Shown here: piece after piece, positions 1 to 21,900 of the stretch | How positions within the stretch are numbered: the first letter of the stretch is position 1 | How the letters are laid out: each line of letters begins with the position of its first letter | Assembly: GCA_037447655.1 (NCBI GenBank) | Contig: JBBHKE010000419.1 | Location: 105,289 to 154,088, forward strand | Length of the DNA stretch: 48,800 bases | Direction of reading: 5' to 3' | Origin: Zygnema cylindricum | Lineage: Eukaryota; Streptophyta; Zygnematophyceae; Zygnematales; Zygnemataceae | Position numbers and translations under genes: made by a program | The notes under the pieces: model-generated | What the model saw: the letters and a program-made list of their open reading frames with translations, nothing else | What the model was told of the DNA's origin: nothing | Database searches by the model: none

Positions 1-510
1 AGGGGTAGAAAGAGAGAGAGTCAGAGCAGTAACAAAGAAAGAATGGGGGAGAGAGAGGAGAGAGAGAGAGAGAGAGAGTTAGTTTGAGCAAGTAACCCTA
101 GAACCGTTCCTATCAGGAGATCCCATTGAATCTTACCCACATTATTATGAACAACTTAGAAATGTGCAGGCTTTGTATAGAATAGCCCACAATTATTAAG
201 TTAAATCATAGTCATGGCTGTAAAACTCTTTTAAACTCCCATGAACGCTGTGCATACAATAAAAAAAATAACCTTTCAAATGTTTCGGGTGCAACCAAAT
301 ATCGAACATTTTCACATCGGAGTTACTTCAAGTGCCATTCAATAGGAACACACAAAACATTTCACCTCAATTCTCTGAAAATTCACTTCGATTTTCCGAA
401 AATTCACTTCAATTTTCCAAAAAATCACTTCAATTTTAACTTCAAAAACTAACTTTAGAAAGACGGATTAATCAAAGCCGGACCTTTCAAAGCCAAAGAA
501 AACCTTTTCA
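1..510. other. Intron sequence downstream of exon 10, no exon seen
   Basis: The stretch opens with (GA)n runs (about 12-78) and AT-rich DNA. No segment on the minus strand encodes the expected GG-x-I-x-V-x-S or GS-x-F end of an HATPase, so I take it as part of intron 10. Confidence 0.5.
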
Positions 511-612
511 AAGATAAACTTTTTAAAAATGAAACTTTTCAAAGGTAAACTTTCCAAAGATAAACTCTTCAAAGAAAACCTTTTCAAAGATAAAACTTTT
601 CAAAGATGTACT
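511..612 (-). repeat. 15-bp tandem array at the donor of intron 10
   Basis: On the minus strand ATCTTTGAAAAGTTT-like units repeat six to seven times, beginning a few bases after the GTAAGT donor of exon 10. A second decayed run (TTTTCCGAAAATTCACTTC-like on plus) lies at 370-440. Confidence 0.8.
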
Positions 613-615
613 TAC

Positions 616-12008
<11,393 letters not shown>

Positions 12009-12640
12009 AACAGTCAAAAAAATGCTTTATAAAATTATGCTATTTTATGGCATACTTCTGCTATTATATGCCAAACTTTTAATATTATATGCCAAACTTT
12101 TAATATTATATGGCAAACTTTTAGTATTATATGGAAAAAATTTAATATTATATGGCAAACTTTTAATATTATATAGCATTCTCTAATACAGCGTTCAGTA
12201 ATCACAATATCTAAAACTCTTTACTTTAATTAAAAAAAAAGGCTCCTTTCGTTTATAGAAAAGAACCTCCCTTTGCGTAAACATCAGTAGTAGTAACAAC
12301 AAAAATAAAAAAGAGTTTTTTTTTTTTTTTTTTATAATCCTCTCAACTGTTTTTTTAAGAGTTCTTGAATTAACAAAAGTAAAAAAAAATAGAGAATAAT
12401 AACTACTAATTCAGAAACTAGAAACTAGGATAATTACGAAATAAAAAAGCTTAAAAACTAAACGCATCGTCCAAATAAATGGCTTCTTTTACGCCGACAT
12501 TTTCTGTGATTCCTGTGGTTTTTTGTGGCTTTTTTGGCCAAAATTTCGCTTCAATTTCCTATTGCAGAAACTCTTGCTGAAAGTAATCAGCAGCTTCGTT
12601 TTTTTGCGGCCCCGGTATACTGATATCCGTACACTACACT
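12009..12640. promoter_or_regulatory. Upstream region of the kinase gene with a 23-bp tandem array
   Basis: Bases 12025-12180 repeat TTATATGGCAAACTTTTAATA about six times immediately upstream of the ATG, giving many TATA-like sites; a poly-T tract is at 12317-12333. No other gene signal. The true core promoter cannot be chosen by eye. Confidence 0.45.
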
Positions 12641-12790
12641 ACGGTGCCGTACAGTACTGTTCTGTATATTGAGACACTGTACGAAGCCGTACCAGCCTAT
12701 TCTCTTCAGTACTGAAGAGTAATGAAATTGAATGTTTCGTACAATAATGGATAATTTACCGAACACTATAGTTAGTGCGCACATTGCTTA

Positions 12791-13487
12791 GGGCGTGTCC
12801 CCATGTAACCGATATTTTGAAACGTTATTTTGGAATTTAGCGCTGATTTTACGGTGTACTTTTCAAAGTGTGCCTATGTGAATCGTTACTTGCGCGTTCA
12901 TTATTTTGAATATGTGGCATCTGTACACGTCGCCAATACTTGCGAAACTCAAACTGCTGACATTTGTAGGCGCCAACGATCTCGGAACAAACTGCGGACA
13001 TTTGTACGCCGCAAAGAGCTCCTGATATACTGGGACAATTGTCGACGCCAACTGTCATTTGTTGACGCCCACACGTGAACGACATAAGCAATCGCCTACG
13101 TCTACAAAATGACATTTGTAGACGCCCACAAGTGGACAACATAAGCAAACGGACAAACAATTTTTTTTTCGTGTATTCTCCCAACTGCAAAAAAACAAAT
13201 GAAAACTTTTGACGCGTGCAACCCAATATTTCTATTCGTCAATAGGGTAGTATTTTGATTAAAAGCAGGTCGCGATTTGATTTCATTGCAAGTGTCAAGA
13301 TGACGTGGAAGTGGGTCGCGATGATAATACTGCCAAATCGTCGTACCTTTCAAGTTCCAAGATGACGCAAACTGTATTTTAGTTTTTGCCCATTTTTCGT
13401 ACGCGTAATATTTTCAAGTAAGGAGTCCCATTTTCTGTGTAAACGACGGAAAAAAACCCTTACTTGAACACACATGGGGACACGCCC
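12791..13487. mobile_element. 697-bp TIR element, TTA target duplication (Harbinger/Tourist-like)
   Basis: Perfect 16-bp terminal inverted repeats GGGCGTGTCCCCATGT, flanked on both sides by TTA. TTA duplications with GG-rich ends are typical of PIF/Harbinger and Tourist MITEs. No transposase frame. Inside, TTTGTAGACGCCCAC-like motifs recur at about 12960-13135. Confidence 0.85.
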
Positions 13488-13574
13488 TTAGGGCAGGTAT
13501 TCTATCGTACAGTACAATACTGTACTGTATAGTGAGAAACTGTATGACACCGTACCAGCCTGTTCTCTACAGTA

Positions 13575-14063
13575 CACCGTGAATCGCTATTAGCGTACAT
13601 GACGCTAATTGGGGTACCCCTTTTTTTGGGGCAAATTCTCAAATAGAATAAAGTACGCTAAATGTTTTTGCACGTTATTTGAGGTACCCCGCTCAATGCG
13701 GTTCATAACTGTAATTTAGTGTCCTTTTAGATAGTGTGGTGTACGGACTGCCATATCTGTACTATTCCGTACCTTATTAATTAAAAAAGTACAGAAAATA
13801 TAATAATATATAATTGCGTAAATATTTTCCGGCATACGCAGATGTCAAAAAAACGCGACGGCGTACGATTTGAACAATTTCGTACATCTACACGTTTTAG
13901 TGTGGACATATTATGTGCCGAAATTTTTTACAAAGCGGTTTACAAATTAGAGTACATGATAAATTAGTATCATGGTGTACCCGAAAAAACACAATTTACC
14001 GTAAAGTACGCTAATTGTTTCATTACGCTATTTTTTTTATTACGCTAATAGCGATTCACGGTG
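13575..14063. mobile_element. 489-bp TIR element, TA target duplication (Stowaway/mariner-like)
   Basis: Perfect 23-bp terminal inverted repeats, beginning CACCGTGAATCGCTATTAGC, flanked by TA on both sides. The uninterrupted paralogous site at about 12711 (CAGTACTG) has a single TA, confirming the borders. Non-coding; probably mobilised by a Tc1/mariner-type transposase encoded elsewhere. Confidence 0.9.
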
Positions 14064-14149
14064 TACCGAGCAATGAAATTGAATGTTTCGTACAATCATG
14101 GATAACATACCGTACACTATAACTAGTGCGCAGATTGCTAGGGCGGTAT

Positions 14150-15017
14150 TCCGTTACGGACGGACATATTGTAATCGGTATCGCTGTCGGGATCTAAGCA
14201 TTTTTTTTACGCTTTCGTAAAAGTTATGAATACGACAACTAAACAGATTATGATTTTTCGTAAAATGGAAAACCGCCCTAATTTTGATCAGCACCCGTGC
14301 GCGGTGCGAGACCACTTTGATGGAACATTTGCGAGTCCGACGTGGCACAACTTAGCCACTTTTTTTGGTTTACGATTGTTTCTCGCCGAAATTGTCTCGA
14401 CCCAGTGACAGAAAAGACAAAATACGGAACTGTAGATGAGTCAGAAAAAGTACATAAGCCTCGAGAGGAATCGAATTGAGCCTAAAAAAATTCGTTAAAA
14501 CGAGAAAGTAAATCCTGCTGACAAAACCACCACTGCCTGGGACAAAAACAAATCAAATCTTTCCTGGCAGCGATTCTCATTGTGCGCTAACATTCTGACG
14601 GCCGGCGGGACGGCTATCTACTTTTTCTTCAAAAACGTTAACGTTTGCTTCCGACCAAAGTTAACTTTTAGTTAGCCGTTTGCTGCCAGCTGTAATACCA
14701 GTAAGTGGTACAAAATACGACCATTTCTGCATATCCAAGTAGATACCTTTATGTTATTTTTTTGTCCCGGGTCAAAATTTAATCCGCAGCCACACCTCAA
14801 AAGAATTCAGATGCAAGTAAGAACAAAACAGCACGAGTACCGTACGATTCTGTCGAAACTACAAGTCAAAAATTACGGATTCCGCGTGTGCGTCACGGCT
14901 TCACATATTTTTCGTCATTATTTTTTGTCCTATTACATGTACTCACTGTCAGAGCCGATATCCGTCAGGAATATCCAGTCTGTTACGAAGTCGGGACGTA
15001 AACGTTAAGGGTTTCGT
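14150..15017. other. Unassigned stretch between transposon fossils
   Basis: About 870 bases with balanced base composition and short open frames only. It may be part of a larger dead element, but I found no matching inverted ends and no protein motif. Confidence 0.4.
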
Positions 15018-15260
15018 GCATAGTTCAAAAGTAGGTGACCGTACGCCCATACAATATGCCTATTGTATGCAAAACATACAATATGGCCTTAAGACCCATA
15101 TTGTATTGGCCGCAAAATGAAATAAAATAGTAACAGGGTTGAGTTGCACATGGATCGATATAGAATTAAACGTCATGTCTAAATTTGAAAAAAAAATCGG
15201 ACAAAATTTTTTTTTTCTGTGAGTTTTGAGCAACTTTTAATGCAAACCGTCAGATTCGGA
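15018..15260 (+). repeat. Dispersed repeat G, first copy
   Basis: Matches 40010-40258 in inverse orientation at about 80-85%. The core has two dyads: CATACAATATG..CTATTGTATG, and ACAATATGG..CCATATTGT around CCTTAAGAC. Confidence 0.8.
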
Positions 15261-15432
15261 CGATCTGACGGTCGTGATGAAAGTAAGGATCTAAGAAGAT
15301 CACATGAAAAGCCCATAACACAACTTACGATAGGACTATCGTCAGATTCGGACGATCGGACGGTCTCTGATGAAAGTAGCGATCTAAGAAGATCACATGG
15401 AAAGCCCGTAACACAACTTACGCGAAAGGCGG
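15240..15432 (+). repeat. About 98-bp direct repeat, two copies
   Basis: 15240-15335 and 15338-15430 share CAGATTCGGACGATC, GATGAAAGTA, GATCTAAGAAGATCACATG and CCCNTAACACAACTTACG. They sit in an open frame (15219-15602) that codes two copies of a 'SDLRRSHGKPVTQLT' unit; I see no known family and doubt it is a gene. Confidence 0.75.
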
Positions 15433-15599
15433 CCTACAAAAGGCCTACCAAAAAACGCCTACTATTGAACTATGGTTTCGTGAGTACCTTGGGTAGACGA
15501 CAAAATGGTCGGCCAATCGACTGTATTTTCCAGTGTTCTACTTTGCAGCGTTACGTACCAGAAATTGACGCGTGGCTGATTCCAAAAAAAATGAGTCGG

Positions 15600-16315
15600 T
15601 GATAAAAACCACTGTTTGTTTTGATTATAACGGTACTGTACAGTAATGTACTGTACTGTACTGTACTGTACTGTACCACATAATCATAAAACCGTTTGAA
15701 AAATCGTTTAAATATTGGTTATTGATGTTTTAACATAACCTACTAATAACTGAGCAAAATTGAACCTATGTCTTTCCGGTCCTTTCGTTGACTTCTGGAC
15801 CTTTCCAGCTTTCCCCATCGGTTCGCTGGTGGTTCATAGAATATTCACCTGTTTTTTTTTACGGTGCATATTTTATGGAAGTCAACGTCCGCATGGTAAT
15901 TTCGTCAGCATAAAACAATCGGGATTCCAATCGACGGTCCAGAGATCCCTATATGGAGTAAAGTGCAATGAACCAGCACTCAACGGCCAGGCTCGAAACC
16001 AAAAGCGGCTGACAGACAAGCGAAACGCAAGTGCAGAAAACTTTGCCAACTGTACAAAACATTGGGGCAGAAAAATTAAAAAAGATAGGACCTTTTTCGT
16101 ACAGTACTGTACTGTACTGTACATCACAGTACTATATCTTCGGGGACCAACTGTTTTCTTCCCAAATGCCACGTCATCCATCATTTTAGGTGTACTACAC
16201 CGCCAATCGCTATTACCGTACAGTTTCTTTATCGTATAGGAATAATTACAGTGATTTACACTAATTAGGAATTTACAAATTTTCAAAAAAAGCATACATT
16301 CTAATTGTTTACTAA
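15600..16315. other. Unassigned repeat-rich stretch with GTACT microsatellites
   Basis: (GTACT)n runs at 15640-15676 and 16098-16130. ACACCGCCAATCGCTATTACCGTAC at 16197 is the end of the TA-type element family of 13575, with no partner end found. No gene. Confidence 0.5.
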
Positions 16316-16982
16316 GGGTATGGTTACATCAGACGAAAAGTGAGGCTTAATACAGAATTTTGTACTTGTCCGTACTATGCCGTACTATATTTTCGTGAGT
16401 TTCTTGAAAACAACATTACAGAAAATAAGATTACGATTCTCCAAGTATCCGGGAGAAGACGTCGACCGTCCGATTACAATTTGGTCTTCATCTGCGAAGC
16501 AATCGCTCCATACGCCTCTGTATTGGTGAACCCACCTCGCGGAGGTGGGTTCACCAATACAGAACCAGTCAATTCCCAACACCTGGACGATAGACACATG
16601 CGTCGATGAAAAATGAAAATTTTCACACGCCCTCAAAGTCACGTGCCTTTGGACAAGAAGACCGTAAAATCTTTGCCAAAAAGAAATACGGTTTTTTTTG
16701 TGAAAGTCAGCAGAGTGAATGAGATATCTGAGGTACATTAGCGCGGTACACTTGCGAAGTACACGTACGTATTACGCAAGTACAGATTTCCATACGAAAA
16801 TGGCCGATTTCTAAATCTTTGACGATTTTAGAGATTTGATTTTAGACCTACGTGGAATCACTCAAATCAAAACACGTATGTTAAAACTTATTTACAAACG
16901 ATACGCGATGTAACCAAGGCCTCTGTAATACAGAAATTTTGTATCCGTACTATTACAAAGACCTCCTGATGTAACCATACCC
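16316..16982. mobile_element. 667-bp TIR element with TAA target duplication and a 45-bp hairpin
   Basis: Perfect 17-bp terminal inverted repeats GGGTATGGTTACATCAG, flanked by TAA. Near the middle (16518-16562) a perfect inverted repeat has 21-bp arms starting CTGTATTGGTGAACCCACCT and a 3-base loop. No transposase. Harbinger-like by its 3-bp duplication. Confidence 0.85.
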
Positions 16983-16985
16983 TAA

Positions 16986-17622
16986 GGGTGAAGTTCCATC
17001 GGGCGAAAAGTGGCGTAATTTACAGAAATTCGCGACCCTCCATACCAAATCGTACCGCCTATTTTGATTTTATAGGAAAAAATACATTACAGAGAATCTT
17101 GCCGATACTCTCCGAAAGGTCTTGGAGGTAATACTGGCCGTCAGATGTTCATCTACGAGGAGTTCGCTTCATTTTTTTCTGTAACTGACCTCGAGTTGGT
17201 GGGTTGGCAGATACAGATAAAAAAAAATCGTGACACGTTGGACGATTAAGCTACGTGTCATGATAGAAAACCAACGAAAAATCTTCAGATTTGCACATGA
17301 CACGCGGTTTTCAAAATACAACCGAAAATAAAAACGAAATTTCGTAACATTCCCTCGTCACGCTATTTTCGGAAGCTTTTGTTCGTCACACTATTTCTCT
17401 CAAAGGACTTACGTTATGTTCGAAAACCAAAACCCTAAAAAATGAGTAGGTGTCTGCAAAATGTATAAAAGTTTTGTCCTACGATTACTTCGTACGCAGA
17501 CACATGTTACGCAAGTCGATTTGAAGTTAAGTTTGTCGGTGCTCAAAATCTAAAAGATACTCAATATCGGATCGTAACTTGCGTGACCCCAGTCAATTTA
17601 AAACACGTGGTTTACACAAGAT
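16986..17622 (+). mobile_element. Truncated TIR element of family D
   Basis: Starts GGGTGAAGTTCCATC right after the TAA shared with the previous element. Homologous along its length to the complete element at 40832-41569, but lost its right end where the copia remnant begins at about 17625. Confidence 0.8.
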
Positions 17623-17631
17623 TTGTCAATA

Positions 17632-18600
17632 TGTCTGGTTTCCGGCAAGTCCATCTCTCATAAGGCGTTTGATCTTTTATAGTTGAAGGAAAAACTATAT
17701 TTTTGAGGTAATTAGCACAGTTCATTGCTTCTGCCCAAAACCTTTTTCCTATCTTCTTATCCGACAACATACTTCTAGCACTATCACTTAGTATCCTATT
17801 TAATCTTTCAGCTACCCCATTCTGTTCTGGGTTTTCTGGAACTGTCTTTTGGTGTTAGATTCCATCTTCACTCAGAAAATCCTCAAACTGGTTAGAAGTA
17901 TACTCTCCACCATTGTCACTCCTTACTCTCTTGATTAGAGTTTCATGGAGTTTTTCCTCCATGCTAAAACAATCCTGAGCTTCTAACTTGTTTTTCAAAA
18001 AATACACCCTGGAATACGTAGACCAATCATCAGTGACACTCATCATAAATCTTTTCCCCCCCCGGTGAGGGCACTTTGGCCGGTCCCCAAATATCTGTGT
18101 GTACTAAATCTAGAATCTTTTCTCCCATATAGGTCGTTGTTTTGGGAAAGGGCAATCTATGTGCTTTACCTTGAGCACATCCATTACAATCACTTAGATT
18201 CTCACTCTTACTGAACTGAATTCCTTCCACAACTCCCATCTTTTTCATCTCTTAGCTTATCTAGATTCACATGCCCAAGCCTCTTATGCCACATCATTAT
18301 ATTATGAACACCAACATAATAAAGTTTCTTCTTTTCGTTGCTTAAAATCAGCCTAAACATCCATTGGCTACCTTTTTCAAAAGCGAAATAAACTTCCTCC
18401 TCAAAACTAGCAGTAAAGACTCCTTTCCTAGTGGCTAGTATCAAAACTCTTATCATCTAATACAGACGTAGAGATGAGGTTTTTGTTCAGCTTCGGAATA
18501 AATAATACACCGTAAAATGTAACTATGGATGTCTTTCTTTCTACTAACACTTTGAATCCACCGAAAGCACATTTATGCTATTGTGGAATTTCTACCTCGT
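17632..18600 (-). pseudogene. Copia element 1 protease remnant and integrase
   Basis: After CAFGG the frame jumps straight to FKVLVERKTSI: about 60 residues holding the protease active site are deleted relative to element 4. Pre-integrase (MMWHKRLGHVNLDKL, CNGCAQGK) and integrase core (DLVHTDIWGPA, RSDNGGEY) follow in three frames. Confidence 0.82.
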
Positions 18601-18609
18601 TTGTCGCTT

Positions 18610-19686
18610 TCAACTTGTCATCCAATAGGAGCTCATCGTCCTTATTTCGGATTCCGCCTCATGTACCTGTGTCACGAGGGCTTTTTTCTTTCCTCTCGGG
18701 GTTCCACCGGTCTGCCCCTCCTTTAACCAAAGTTCGGTTAGCTTAGTGCAAATTTCCATATAGTGCCCTGGTTTCTTACAGAAATGACATAAACCCTTGG
18801 GATCCCTTGGTCCGAACTCGTCAGTCTCATTGTTTTGCTCCCCCCCTCCGTAATTTCTGACCGGTCTCCGAGAATCCTTGTTCCTCCAATCGGTCCCAGC
18901 TGCCAAGGCTTGCCCACTCTTTCCTCCCCTTCAGATCTCAATCGTATTCTCCCTAACGAGAATCATTCCTACCACTGAGTTTGATATCCACCTTGAGGTT
19001 GGTAAGTCCTGCACATGTTGACTATGTTCTCGAACTCATTCGGTAACTTCATCAATAAATAGTTAACCTTTTCTTCTTCACTAAAGTCTTTTCCAACACT
19101 CTCTAGCTCCATGAAAAGTGTAGCAATCTCATTGCAAATATCCAACACCTTCCCCCCTTTGTATATATACTCCTTAACTTTCTAATCAGCCAACTTTTGT
19201 TGCTGAATCGTACGACTTCGGTACATCTCTATAAGAGCCATCCAAAGATCGGATGCCCTTTCTACCTGCAAATGAGGACATGCAAGTCCTTGAGTAAGAT
19301 GGCGTAGGATGAAGTGCTTTGCCGCCATATTGTTGAAATCAAAAGTTTCAGTATCATTCACCTCGTTCCTCAGAATAGGTGACATGAATGGCGAACTAGG
19401 CGTTATTGGTGTGGTCTTCTCCTTCTCCGTTCCTTTGTCCACCACCTCTCCTTCTTTTGTCTCCTCCGTTGAAGATGGATTTGCTTTCCTTGTGAATCTG
19501 CTTCCTCCAAAACCTGGAGGGGGTCCAAGACTTGATGGACGCCCCACTCGTCCACCTGATTATGCCCCAAAAACTTTTCTCGCATAGAGTTCCTGACATC
19601 ATACTTTCCCAAAATATGAAGCTAGTTCCATTAAAGATGGGTACCCTAGAGGGTGGGCCCCTAACCTGCAACTCTAAGACCTCCAT
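18610..19686 (-). pseudogene. Copia element 1 gag, frameshifted
   Basis: The start at 19686 is 20 bases inside the LTR (MEVLELQVRGPPSRVPIF). Frames change near 19550 and 19180. HFILRHLTQGLACPHLQVERASDLW is the UBN2-type gag core, and CHFCKKPGHYMEIC is the zinc knuckle (18760-18800). Not translatable as one chain. Confidence 0.85.
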
Positions 19687-20253
19687 AAAACCTCAGAATG
19701 GACAGCTTGCAAGAAGCCTTTAGGATAACCCTAACCCCTTCTTGTTTCAAAAAGAATAACTACCACCCTGGCAAACAAAAACTTTGACCACCTACACCCA
19801 TGTGAAGGCAAGACTCCCCTAAGTGGATAGCAAAAAGAATCTCTAAATTTGCTCCCCTGAGCAGTAAGTTATAGAGGGTCAATGTTGACCTTTTTTACAG
19901 AAGCTATTTGGGAGAGAGGGTCCTATCTACCAAATTTTTCTAAGTCCTATCTCACTTTAAAACTGTATCTACTGACGTACGGCACCAATCATATAAGTGT
20001 ACCGTACACAAAGGTACAGCTGCCGGTGTATTTTATGTACAAACATTGTGCGACATGACCAAAACGTCGACACGTGTATGATTTAGATTAGTATTCCGTA
20101 ATCCCTGGAGATGCTCAAATCTAATATCGTGGTGCTACGTGTCATTCGATGTGGCGGCGACCATAAACCACCAAAATCTTCTTCCGCGATCTCATCATTC
20201 TTTCCGGCCATTCAATTGAATGTCGATTTCAATCATAGCCGTCATAAATATTT
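19667..20253 (-). repeat. Copia element 1 LTR, partial
   Basis: Begins TGCAACTCTAAGACCTCCAT on plus and shares the order of modules of the other LTRs. The U3 start is lost at about 20253. It also holds the decayed GGGAGAGAGG / TTTTTTACA promoter site at about 19890. Confidence 0.75.
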
Positions 20254-20296
20254 ACACTGGACGGGGGCTCCATACAATGACTTGCTCGGTTCAATG
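20254..20296 (-). pseudogene. Ty3/gypsy RT fragment left of copia element 3
   Basis: Minus-strand codons for IEPSKSLYGAPVQCK, a typical early reverse-transcriptase motif of Ty3/gypsy. Its frame continues the interrupted RT at 30763 (..LVKAG), so element 3 lies inside this gene. It breaks off at about 20254 against LTR 1. Confidence 0.8.
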
Positions 20297-20712
20297 TGGT
20301 CTTCCTTGACCCACAGAATGAGCAGCCTATGTAAAGCCTCTAGGATAATATTTGCCCCTTCCACTTTCCCACTGAATAAGTGCTGCCCAGACACACAAAT
20401 ATTCGTACCACCCTCAACCCTGTGAGGACAAGACTCCCTTGAGTCAAACGCAAAAAAAATCACTGAATTTGCTCCCCAAATCAGTAAGTTATGGCTTGTC
20501 AAAAATGACCTTTATAGTTACAAGCTCTCTTAGAGAGAGGTACCTATATATCACTAAGTCTTGGTCTGCCTACTCACAACTACCTACTACTAAACCCTAG
20601 TCCAATAGGAACCCTATATAGTACAAGAAGGTACAATAGTAGATGTAGTTATTGTACGACCATTGTACGACATGGTCTACAATGACACTTGTCAAATCAA
20701 GAGCCATGGTTC

Positions 20713-21885
20713 TGAAACTCTGAGACCTCCATTGGCCTCCAGAGTAAGCAGATCAAAAAGAAGCTTATCTAGATAGTGCCAACTCCAAGTTGATATAAAC
20801 CCAAATGACTGACCCCTTGACAATCACAAACCCATTATAGCTTCACCCTTGTGAAATAAGACTTTTTGTGGGCTCAGTTCCACCACAGAATGCAAAATTA
20901 GAATATGAGTTTTTGACACATTCACCCACTTTGACTTTCCCACTCAATAAGTGCCACCTTGGCAAGCAAAAATTTTGACCGAACACCCCTGTGTAGCCTG
21001 GACTCCTCTGAGTCGGCAGCAAAAAGAATCACTAAAAATGGTCAAGTAAATTGATAGTTAATGCGGGCCAAAGTTTGCGATTTATACAAGGTGCTCTCTG
21101 GGAGAGGCAGCTACCTACCAAGAAATTTCAAAGTAATATTCCCCCTCTAAAAATCTATTTACTGAAGTAAGGCACCAATCAAATTATTGTGTTGTACAGA
21201 AAAGTACAGGTGTCGGTGTACTATATGTACGGCCATTGTACAACATGGCCAAAATGTCGCCACGTGTCAAATTAGGATTTGTTCCTGTAATCTCTGGATT
21301 TCTCGTAATCCAATGTTATCACGCCACGTGTCATCTGACATGGCAAAGACCGTAAAACGCCAAAAGTACCTCTCCCGTGATCGCGGCGCCTATCGTGGCC
21401 GTCCAATCAAAACCGGCTACAATCTTAGCCGCTGAAATTCGACCGGCGATATTTGTTTCGCTATCGAAACAAATGCGCGGTATCCGTTCCGTCCCCATAC
21501 CGTACTCCGTACAAAATCAAACAGTATCTATGCTCTAAGTATCTATTCTGCGTTAAACGAATTAATCTACGTGTAACAATTTATATATTTATCAAACACA
21601 ATATATCGTAATATTATTCCTAGACTTAACGGTTAGAGCTAACGGCTATGGTAACTTGACAGACGGCAGATACCAAGATCAATTCCTGGGTCCGTCAAGT
21701 ATATTTTTGGTAAATCTACTTGATCTACCCCTTGTCTTCTCTAGTGAGCTTAGGCTGCCATGGCTCTAGCTCCCTATCAAGCCTTTAGTGACAAAAACAA
21801 GTGTGGGGGCTTAGAGAAGGGAGTCAGGGATAAACAGCCTTTGCTCTTTTTCAATAAAGACCTAGAAAATACTGAAATATTAACA
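20713..21885 (-). repeat. Element 2 3' LTR
   Basis: 1173 bp. Contains TATAAATCGC (minus strand, about 21090) behind a CTCTC..GAGAG palindrome, two GCCACGTGTCA G-boxes (about 21260 and 21323), the CGAAACAAAT hairpin and the antisense tRNA-like boxes. Bases 21535-21873 are identical to the other LTR. Confidence 0.95.
21451..21474. other. Conserved 10-bp inverted repeat in LTRs
   Basis: ATTTGTTTCG-CTAT-CGAAACAAAT. Also 24557-24580, 47945-47968 (loop TGTT) and 43629-43657 (9-base loop, reverse order). The arms stay perfect while loops and flanks change. Confidence 0.75.
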
Positions 21886-21900
21886 CTCCCTTATTTTCTA
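21886..21900 (-). promoter_or_regulatory. Element 2 polypurine tract
   Basis: AGAAAATAAGGGAG on the minus strand sits next to the TG of the 3' LTR; it primes plus-strand DNA synthesis in LTR elements. Confidence 0.75.

Larger units (their letters stand above)
12620..14150. repeat. Tandem pair of an approximately 150-bp unit split by two DNA transposons
   Basis: 12640-12788 reappears after 13491: GTACAGTA(C/A)TGT, CCGTACCAGCCT, TTCTCT(T/A)CAGTA, GAATGTTTCGTACAATNATGGATAA, AGTGCGCANATTGCT. The second copy is interrupted at its CAGTA by the 13575-14063 element, and the 12791-13487 element lies at the junction. The pair shows what the site looked like before insertion. Confidence 0.8.
17630..20253 (-). 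mobile_element. Copia element 1, truncated (integrase to LTR part)
   Basis: Minus-strand Ty1/copia remnant. Parts from 5' to 3': a 3'-side portion of a 5' LTR (19667-20253), gag with a CCHC knuckle, a spliced-out protease, and integrase. It ends inside the integrase core at ..YERWTCRKPD, where family D sequence begins. Reverse transcriptase, RNase H and 3' LTR are missing. Its LTR stops where a gypsy RT fragment starts. Confidence 0.85.

Noticed and set aside
1-515. Next exon of the kinase or a receiver domain
   Set aside because: No segment encodes the expected HATPase end or a receiver DD..D..K pattern; it must lie outside the window.
12830-13226. Open frames of 80-125 codons on both strands
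   Set aside because: They lie inside a TIR element with repeated motifs and show no protein family features.
15219-15602. 127-codon open frame as a gene
   Set aside because: It is built largely from a 98-bp direct repeat and a dispersed repeat. Kept only as a repeat.
15760-16295. Overlapping 159- and 137-codon frames on opposite strands
   Set aside because: Neither shows motifs; the region has GTACT microsatellites and MITE ends.
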